The notes beneath the pieces were generated by a model that saw only the letters and a list, made by a program, of their open reading frames with translations, made no database searches and was not told where the DNA came from. Positions 13,578 through 64,000 of a stretch of 64,000 nucleotides of DNA are shown one piece after another (position 1 is the stretch's first letter; the number at the start of each line of letters is the position of its first letter). The DNA lies in the NCBI GenBank assembly GCA_009760855.2, contig WPIO01000008.1, positions 6,363,501-6,427,500 on the forward strand. The letters are read 5' to 3'. Both the position numbers and the translations under genes were made by a program. The DNA is from Cristatella mucedo (Eukaryota > Bryozoa > Phylactolaemata > Cristatellidae).

Positions 13578-13710
13578 GATTAGCCCATTAAAACATTAAA
13601 TAGAATTAACCAAATGGACGTATTTCTTAACGTGATGTGCTACCGATTAGCCCATTAAAACATTAAATAGAATTAACCAAATGGACGTATTTCTTAACGT
13701 GATATGCTAC
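13578..13710. repeat. 67-bp direct tandem duplication
   Basis: Two adjacent copies starting GATTAGCCCATTAAAACATT at 13578 and 13645. They differ at a single obvious base (GTGATGTGC against GTGATATGC) and near the end, so the duplication is recent. Confidence 0.95.
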
Positions 13711-13967
13711 TTTTTCGCATAGCTTTCCGGCCATGGCTTTCCTACCTGGGCTCGTGAAAAACGGTAATCACTATGCAGTATGCACTTTAGGATAAATCTA
13801 AATCATAATGCTTGCTTCTGCCATAATTTCGAGTCCACAACCGTCTAGAGCAGATAAATGTTCACGAATCATTGGATGTTTTATATGAATAAATATAAAC
13901 ATTAATATAAATGTAAATATAAATAATACATATATTATTTATTTAGTAATACAATATATTAATTACT

Positions 13968-13974
<7 letters not shown>

Positions 13975-14035
<61 letters not shown>
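13975..14035. repeat. (AT)n microsatellite
   Basis: About 60 bp of AT dinucleotide repeat with one interruption, preceded by a broader A/T-only stretch from about 13890. Confidence 0.95.
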
Positions 14036-14038
<3 letters not shown>

Positions 14039-14429
14039 TCTCATGCCTCTATTGAGTGCATTTGTCTCAGTATGCAAAGTCCCAGTGGTATCTCTATCGT
14101 GCTTGACTCAACTTAATTATTTTAAATAACAGCTGTGCTACTAATTACCATGCTCCTCTCTTTCTATCTCATTAAACTGGAACGACGGCAACGAATAAGC
14201 CCTACATTCTGCAATAGAACCTGAATGCTTGTAACGTTTTGCTATGATATTGACTTTAGGCATTTTAGATCCAATCACCCGACCGAAAAATACTGCTTTT
14301 CTAAATGGTCATTTCAGTTGCCTCATACCTCTTCCTACATATTTGGGTAGATAGTTTTCTCTAAACTGCCTTCTTTTAGTGCTCATGCGATCTAAGATAC
14401 AGAAAACAAATCAATTTCTTTAGCCAAAC

Positions 14430-14680
14430 CTTAGGAATAATGATAATAATAATAATAATAATGCACTTGATAAAGCGCCATCAGAGAACTCAATCTCTTT
14501 CTAGGCGCTTTACATTTGCTACAAAGGGAAATGCAATTGGATGGTGAGTAAAATGATGCTTGAAAAACAAACAAAGTGAATAATATGGTTAGGGGTGACA
14601 TGCACAGGGTCAGCATGCAAATGTGGTTAGTGGCAGCATGCACAGTGCCAGTACCCGGAACAGCACGAGTTCTCTGTACC
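14430..14680 (-). mobile_element. L2/CR1-like LINE, family 1, 3' terminal fragment
   Basis: Tail (AATAATGATAATAATAATAA), stem-loop (GCGCCATCAGAGAACTCAAT ... CTAGGCGC) and the following 3' UTR with ATGCACAGGGTCAGCATGCA, as in the copy at 19065. Confidence 0.88.
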
Positions 14681-15930
14681 CCTTCTATGGGTGGCTACGA
14701 ACCGATTTACAGGCATTCAATTCAGAGAACAAAGCACCGTTAAGGCCATGTACAAAAGAGGGGTGGCAAAGTAAATATACACCCAACAGCCAATCCAGGA
14801 AGTTGCTGTGCCCTGTCGAGGGTAGCTTTGCAGCTACCTACCTTCTACCAACCGCATTCGTACAATATAAGTGTGTTATGTCGGCTAGTCACTCAAGCCT
14901 GATCATAAATGAAGGATATCAGGTAAAAATGAAACCTCTGTGGAATTTCTCGGACGGACATGAAACCACTTGTAGCTAGATGCATTAAATCAAGCCCTAG
15001 CTATCTAATTTGATTTAAGGTTTAACACTAGAAATCGCAGTACACATTTGCATATAGATCTATAACTAGCGTATATCTAATTGCAATAATATATATAGGA
15101 ATTGTTCTGACGGAAAGTTGTGCGTACCTGTGATTGTAGAGGGCTTCTAGGAATGAGTTTTGAATGTAAAAGAAACAGTTCAAAGGTAGACCCCAGTTGA
15201 CAGATAAACCATTTGATATAATTAGGTGTCTTTAAGCCTATTGGCATAGCAAACAGGTTCATGCTCGTATAGTGCAATTAAAGCAAGAAAGTAATTTCGT
15301 ATTATCGCATTTTATAAAAGAGCGGATTGAAACGCAGCATTTTCCAAGTGATAAAGGCCTCGAGGAAGTTTGCACGTACAGTTCAAACGGCATTTTAAGC
15401 AAACTAAAACTCACCTTATTGTCACTTTCGTTATACCCGATTTCCTTATGTAGTCTTGGTATTTGTGTCAACTGCGGCAACTGAGTTATTTTATACTCAG
15501 AAGTAGCATGAATGTCTTCCAGCATGAGCTGACCCACATGTCGACATGCCTATTCTCATTGCATCGGCTCCGAATGAGGCTAAGCAGTCCCTCAGCTCGG
15601 TATGCTGGCCTATTCGGTTCGCTGCAGCAGACAAAGCCCGCTGAGCCGCTTTGTACAATAGGCCTATTTACTTTCAGTACAATGGAAAGCAGAGCTGTAT
15701 TCCAGTGTGGGTTTCCTTGATTGGTTGGTGCAAGAAACTCAGAGGACTTGCTTCATTCACCATCTGAATCCAAACAGCCCCACAGCCATTTCTGTGTATG
15801 TCTACTTTAGCTCTTCTTTCAGAGCCGTAAAAGAGAATCAAGCTTGCAAGCCTAAAATGCATTTCAATATAGACCCGGTAGCTACAGATCACTTAATATA
15901 GTATGAGCCCGTCTCGTTCGATTGCCTACT
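14681..15930. other. Intergenic DNA, several overlapping short frames
   Basis: Short open frames occur on both strands (for example 15463-15720 plus, 15537-15259 minus) without domain features or joined splice sites. Nothing supported. Confidence 0.4.
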
Positions 15931-16625
15931 GAGGATACAGTATAATGCCACCACTGATAGATCAATTGGCACATCAAAGATGCATGGACAAACTTAGTTG
16001 CAGTATCCCGATATAAACAAGCCAGAATTTTAGCATTGCTATGTAGCTCAACGTAAGCAGACCTTACTGTGGAGCAGATGTCATCGTCTAACGAAATATC
16101 ACTTTTTACCTCGGCACCTGGATTTTGTGAAGATTCAACGAGAGATATGCTAGATTTTGAGAGTTAGCCTTCTCAATTTTTGAATCACACGTAGTTTGCC
16201 CATAACTAGCAAGTTAGTTTTATCATAACTCAATTTGAGAACATTTGCTGCCATTCATGTGCGGATGTCATCAATATATGCAGCAAGAGACTTGAGATAA
16301 TTTAACGTGCGTAAGGGCTGGGAGGAATAAAACCAAAGAAATAACTGAGTGTCATCCGCATTGAAGTGAAAGCCTAGATTGTGATTGACATTTACATCGG
16401 CATTATGAAGAGTACAAACCGTAAAAAGGACCGTACCAAGAACGAAGCACTGAGGTACTCAAATTTCAGTGGGATCTCGGATGAGTTTAGTCTTTTCGCG
16501 TCAATACTGAGGAGTCTCCCACTGAGATAGGACCTGAACCATTGCAGAGCAGTGCCAGTCACGCCCAGGCGAGATAAAAGGTGCTCAATGGCTCAGATGG
16601 ACTTTCATATCAAATAACTCTGAAT
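15931..16625 (-). mobile_element. L2/CR1-like LINE, family 1, internal fragment
   Basis: Minus-strand RT section recognisable by nucleotide similarity to the copies at 19800-20100 and 41380-41830: for example TGCATGGACAAACTTAG (plus) near 15981 and the CTGAGTGTCATCCGCATTGA block near 16345. It lacks the 3' stem-loop end. Confidence 0.7.
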
Positions 16626-18230
16626 TATGGAGTTACTTCAACCATCAAACTAAAGTAAAAAAAATCCACGGAGATCTTTCAGATCGCACAGGTATTAGAT
16701 GTACAACTACTATTGAATAGAAGTGCAAACACAGCCGAGACACTTGCAGACTTTCACTAGCTTTGCAAATACTGCAGATAATTTGGCTATAAGTTGCTTC
16801 TTCCTTTGGAGCGTTTTCGGTTCTAAGGCTGGCTGATTCAACACCTCATTAATATGGTAGCAGAACAGTTATAATATATGTTACCACCACTGCCATGGAA
16901 AATAAAGGATTTCAAGTTATAGAATTAAATAAAAATCGCTCGGATCCAAGATGTCTGTGATTCTGTCATTCGATGGCCTCTGTACTGAGTCACTGAACTC
17001 GATTACTGTGGTAGGGACCCATTATGGCTGCTGCAAGTAGGGGTGGTAGCCAGTAATGGTCTTTTGCTCTAACACAAAAAGGCTGTTGAATCATCAGGAT
17101 CAATATCCGAACCTAGCTTGCATGAATCTAATATTTCGTCAGAGCTTCAAAAGGTCACGTGCACCTCTGTCTCATTATTCACAAGAGTTAGGCACAATCC
17201 GACTCTGAAGCGAGTGGCAGCCGTCTGAATAATTTGAGGGTTTTTTATTTTCAGTCCCTGATATTGCTATATCTACTTAAGGGATTATAATTGATAACCA
17301 CTTCATGTAATCATTCAAGAATCCTGACCTATTTGAGAGCATATTATGTATAAGGAAAAGGTGCCTAATCATTTTGCAAAGATGCTTTTTTACGCTCTGC
17401 AACTAAGGACTGTAGATTGTTTTCTAGAGAATTTTTTACAAAAAGGCTTGTATAATATTGCCTAACTTCCACCCTTCCATGCTTTCCTTTGAAATACTAT
17501 CAATACTTTTTGATACAGTAGTTTGCACATTTCATTAAAATGTCTGAATAATTGTGCAGTCATTTTAACTCCGCAGTCAAATCTAAGCGTTTTTGTTACT
17601 TGTTCCTGTAAAAATCTGATTTTTTAAGCCTACATTCAAGAATTTTGTGAAGTTCACTTTGTACGAGCCTGATGCTTGTTGCACACTCGGTAAGCGAATT
17701 ACTTATTCTGAACTACAACCTGACTAACATATGCATATAAACTCTATTCAAACTTTTAAACAATGCGATAACGACTGGTTCTGACTTGTTTGTTTACTAA
17801 ATTTCTTTTGGCTTCACCATGCTCCGGGATCGCAAGCCAATTAAATCAAGCTATACTATTCACTACAATAAACCCGTTGATCAACTACGAATTAAGCAGA
17901 CTTTGGTTTTTCTGCTGCAGCTTCTCGAAGTTTAACATGGAATTGATAATTTTATTTCTAGTGCTTAAACTGAGATCATGCTCATTGGTAGAGATCATGA
18001 ATAGCCCTAGTTGAATAGCTGTTATTACTGAGTAATCTGTATGAGCTTGTGCTTTTCATCAGATTCGGGCTCAATCGTCTATTCTCCAATTGGAACAGGA
18101 TTGAAATCGTAAGCTTCTCTCAAATTTTCCGGATCCTACAGATGAGAGGTTTCAGACCACAGCCTTAGATAGGACAGGCTGCATAACATTAGTCGTGAGA
18201 TAAAAATTAGCCAGTGTGAGCTTCTAAATA
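16626..18230. other. Intergenic DNA downstream of the receptor gene
   Basis: No gene recognised. The rightmost few hundred bases may include polyadenylation downstream elements. Confidence 0.4.
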
Positions 18231-18236
18231 TTTATT
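18231..18236 (-). terminator. Poly(A) signal of the aGPCR gene
   Basis: AATAAA on the minus strand (TTTATT on the plus strand), about 226 nt past the stop codon. It is the nearest canonical hexamer I noticed in a plausible 3' UTR; use is inferred. Confidence 0.5.
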
Positions 18237-18461
18237 GAGCTAGTAGTGCTCTGTGCCAGCATGTTTTGTGCATAGCGATTTCAACAAGCATCATGTAGCT
18301 GCAATTAGGTCAATTACATTCAGAAATCTAGGAATCCAAAGCGAGCTGCTGAGCTTTACATGGACAATGTTCGGGTGGCACCTCAGGTTACAGGAGTGAA
18401 GAATCATCTCCATCACCTGAGGTAAACGAGATGGCACGCTCCCACGGCTTTCCAGTCGCAT

Positions 18462-61099
<42,638 letters not shown>

Positions 61100-61654
61100 C
61101 TGAAAATATGTATGAGCATTTAATTATCTAACTATACCTGCCGGTAATGATTGTATGCAAGCAAATTTCTCTCAATAATAGAACTTAAATTAACGAAATA
61201 AATTTTCATATGACTTACCAGTTAAGATAAGAGTGAACTAATCATTTAAATATGGTGCTCAAAATTGTATGAAGCTATATATATCCTTGGAGCACTCAAA
61301 ATTAGTTCTAACAATGATATCTAAAAAGAGCATTTTTCATTTCATGGAAAAGGTAAACCAATCTACACCCTGTGGCACAGCTTAAAAGCTATCTAAAATT
61401 TTGATCAATGTGCATTGGCCAGTGGACAGGTTCATCCAGCTAAAGCTCCGTTGTGGTAGTCTTATAAGCCTGAGGATACGGAAGCTGCTGGATTTACGAA
61501 TTTGACATTCACCCCTTCGTCTTTGTTTGAAAATCTGGCACTGCAGACGAGCTTTAAGTGGCAATTTTGTGAAGGTCTTTTGTTACGCCTGGCTCCAAGA
61601 AATCACAAAAGCGAAACGCCTACAATATGGACATGCACGTAATACAGATAATAT

Positions 61655-62860
61655 TCCATTTTTTATAGTGCCTCCAGAAAACTCAATCTCTTTCTAGAAC
61701 TTCACAGTTACTGCAGAGGAAGTGCTATCGAACGCTAATGGTTGCATGCTCATTGACAACAAGCACAACTTGGTTTGAGTTGTAATGCATATGTTCAGCA
61801 TGCAAGTATTTTAGTGGCAGCATGCACAGTGTCAGCACTCATAAGCATACAAAGGACGAGCCACATGAACCATCCAAATACTGCGATCAATAGATGCATG
61901 TTCAGCTTCTTTTTAAAATTCGTCAAGTAAGAGGCTTTTTTATGCTAGTTGGCAGTGAGCTTCTGGCTTTGGGAGCGAACGAACCAACGGCATGGTCACC
62001 TAATAATTGGATGTTCGAATAAGGCTAATGTAAAATATTCGATTCGAAAAAGCTAGTGGAAATACGCACAGCTTGATGGGGAGTAGATCTGTTTGGCATA
62101 CTGAAGCCAAAGAATGAATATACTTAAAAGCAAGTGACAAAACATTGATGTAGATGCGTATCTAGAATGGAAGACAGTGCAAGTCATCTAAAAGTCGTGT
62201 TTGGAGGCAAATGTTAAGCTAGCAACTGTCAAGCAGTGGTTTGCATCGGTTGTCAGTGCATGACTGCACAGAAGACAACTAAGTAGTGGGCTATAAAAGT
62301 CCAGACTGGATGTTACAAATGCATCTAAATATTTAAAAGTGGAATCCGTTGCTAAAAATTATGACTTTTAGCCATTTCTTGTAGCTGAAGTAGGGAGACT
62401 TGACTGCAGATCTGATGTGATTGTCTGGTGAAACACCACATCGGAACTGGACCGCATGATTCCCTGCAGATTCAGCACGAAGCATGTGGGCAGAGCCGAG
62501 TGTGAGCTTTTAAGATTTCCAGTTTTTGAGTCACTTTTTACTATTGAATGATGCTTAATCCAACTATTGAGTTGGATTTAGCATCATTCAATTTAAAAAA
62601 AAGTTGTTTGTCGTCTAATTCTGAATGTCATCAATACATTCGGCAAATGAGTTGTGAGAATTCGCAAGGCTGAGGGCATGAGGGATCAAAGCAAAATTAC
62701 AAGTTATTGTTATCTACATAGAAGTGAAAGCCTACGTTATGCTGGGCGATCACATCGACAGAACGAGAGTATAAACCGGGAAAAGGACATGACCAAGCAA
62801 AGAGCTCTGCGGTGCCCCATATTTTAGTGGTTCCTCTGATGATTGTTTGACCATTTTTGT
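61655..62860 (-). mobile_element. L2/CR1-like LINE, family 1, degenerate 3' half
   Basis: Stem-loop remnant (AGTGCCTCCAGAAAACTCAA TCTCTTTCTAG) at 61668, 3' UTR words (GCAGCATGCACAGTGTCAGC), then decayed RT sequence homologous at nucleotide level to 40900-41830, to about 62860 (AAGTGAAAGCCTACGTTATG). No frame survives. Confidence 0.82.
62543..62592. repeat. Perfect-looking hairpin: 23-bp stem, 4-nt loop
   Basis: ATTGAATGATGCTTAATCCA ACT (62543-62565), loop ATTG, then its reverse complement (62570-62592) with one mismatch. It lies inside the decayed LINE copy and has no counterpart in the other copies. Confidence 0.95.
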
Positions 62861-63329
62861 CCATTTGGGAAAACAAGTAGTGACTCTATCAAAATCTACA
62901 TTCCTAATTATGTGGTTATGTACCTAAATCATGCCAAGTAGGTGGATTGATCATCACCAAATCCAGAATGGAAATAGGTAGCAATTTTTGAAGTTTCAAT
63001 GCACAAGTTGGTCAGCCACGACTCGTTCCTGGGTCGTTGATAGGAATGGTAGAAAGGAAGACATTTAGCACGAGTTGTTGAAGTTTTGTTGGTCTAGTTT
63101 TTCTTTCTTGATTGACTGCTTACTTTATTCATATAAAGTGCTAGAGGCTGAAGCTAATGATATCCCTAGTAATTAAATGGAAAAAGTACGTTTTGCTGCA
63201 ATATGTTGTACTTAGGGCAAGAGTCAAGATGGCCAACAACCGTCAAGATACTGGATGATGCAGTGTTGTCTTCTTTTATGGAACTATTAAGATTCTGCAA
63301 TGCGACTCCATTCAGTGAGCTGCTCGTAA

Positions 63330-63490
63330 CTTTAATGTTAGTTATGCATGGCAGAAGCAGATCTATGCACTGTACAAGCAGCGAAGTGGTAATTAGTTTT
63401 ACATGATTAGTTGCCTCCATTGATTGGGATATGAACTTCAGCTCGAGATCAATAGTGATCACAAGTGATGTGGTATTCAAGCTGGAAGAT
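63330..63490 (-). CDS. Candidate upstream exon of the receptor (uncertain)
   Basis: A minus-strand frame of 104 codons (63480-63166) follows an acceptor-like TTATCACCTGTAG at about 63494. It starts SSSLNTTSLVITIDLELKFI, Ser/Thr then an alternating hydrophobic strand, faintly like the first strand of a SEA domain. A donor-like AATCAT/GTAAAA lies near 63403. Phase with 61099 cannot be tested because intermediate exons are unknown; chance is a real alternative. Confidence 0.25.
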
Positions 63491-64000
63491 ACTACAGGTG
63501 ATAACAGAAATCACAGTGAAAATTTGATTACCTTATCTTAAAAAAGCAATAACAACTGCAAATTGTTGAAGCAACAGAGAATACCATGCAGAAAGTGTAT
63601 GAAAAACAAGTCGATAATTTATAGTGAGAATAACAATTTAAATGCATTCGGTCAATTAGAGTTTACCTAACTTGTGTATGACCCCAACCCGGAGACTGTA
63701 GTAGGTACTAGTTCCATAACTTTTATTCATTATAAATTATTTAGCTGCAAAATGTAACTCTACCAATAAATGTTCTTAGAAAAGAAGTTACACATTGTGA
63801 ATACACAGCCATGGGAAATCGCCCATTATAGAAGAAAGACCACGTACTGAGTTCAGTGTCTGACCTAAACAAACACAACAGTCGTACATATAGATGACCA
63901 ATAAGGGCCGTCAGCAGCATAGACTGAAGAGATGGGCACAGTAATGTCAATCTTCCAAGTGAGAAAGATAATGAAAGGTCTAAATATACTTGCTGAGACT

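Larger units (their letters stand above)
61100..64000 (-). other. Upstream part of the gene, exons not resolved
   Basis: Intronic DNA with one LINE and two candidate coding stretches (see 63330-63490). Everything 5' of 61099 in the transcript is unresolved; the start codon is not identifiable here. Confidence 0.5.

Overview
This is a stretch of an AT-rich animal nuclear genome. It has spliced exons with GT/AG boundaries, introns of many kilobases, abundant microsatellites, L2/CR1-like non-LTR retrotransposon debris and tRNA-derived SINEs. There is no bacterial gene organisation: no operons, and almost all open frames are short. The protein-coding content is a metazoan-type adhesion GPCR. I cannot fix the species. 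An invertebrate is likely, but that rests only on impression of the receptor and repeat families.

The one gene I can support runs on the minus strand from at least 61099 down to a stop codon at 18462, about 43 kb. I could join 18 exons (17 of them with clear counterparts in the family or in each other) whose phases all agree: 61008-61099, 59741-59845, 55330-55381, 55135-55241, 48669-48720, 48478-48584, 45676-45840, 44863-44951, 43691-43805, 37046-37196, 36374-36537, 36126-36269, 35929-36038, 35561-35758, 30447-30586, 29281-29353, 24574-24776 and 18462-18823. They encode the C-terminal 808 residues or so: a Ser/Thr-rich stalk, a GAIN domain, a GPS autoproteolysis motif (HL/T), seven transmembrane helices and a short Ser-rich cytoplasmic tail. 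The start codon and N-terminal ectodomain lie beyond the right edge of the window. A poly(A) signal (AATAAA on the minus strand) sits at 18231-18236.

The stalk is the most unusual part. A two-exon cassette (52 nt plus about 107 nt) is present in four copies between 48.4 and 60.1 kb. They arose by a duplicated pair followed by a tandem duplication of roughly 7 kb, whose intronic parts still align. Two copies are intact, one has lost its first exon while its second exon has changed start phase in a way that restores the frame, and one carries a stop.

The left 18 kb is downstream intergenic DNA with several degraded retroelements. At least two L2/CR1-like families are present. Family 1 ends in a GCGCC stem-loop and a TAATAA-type tail; family 2 ends in an ATTAG-type tail. 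Some lie in the intergenic part and some in introns. Five tRNA-derived SINE copies in the 39-46 kb introns share one orientation. A different tRNA-derived SINE at 850-977 carries an L2-like 3' tail. Other structures are a palindrome of about 300 bp at 56.4 kb followed by a GC-rich insert, a second GC-rich island at 37.9-38.9 kb, a 67-bp tandem duplication and a 23-bp-stem hairpin.
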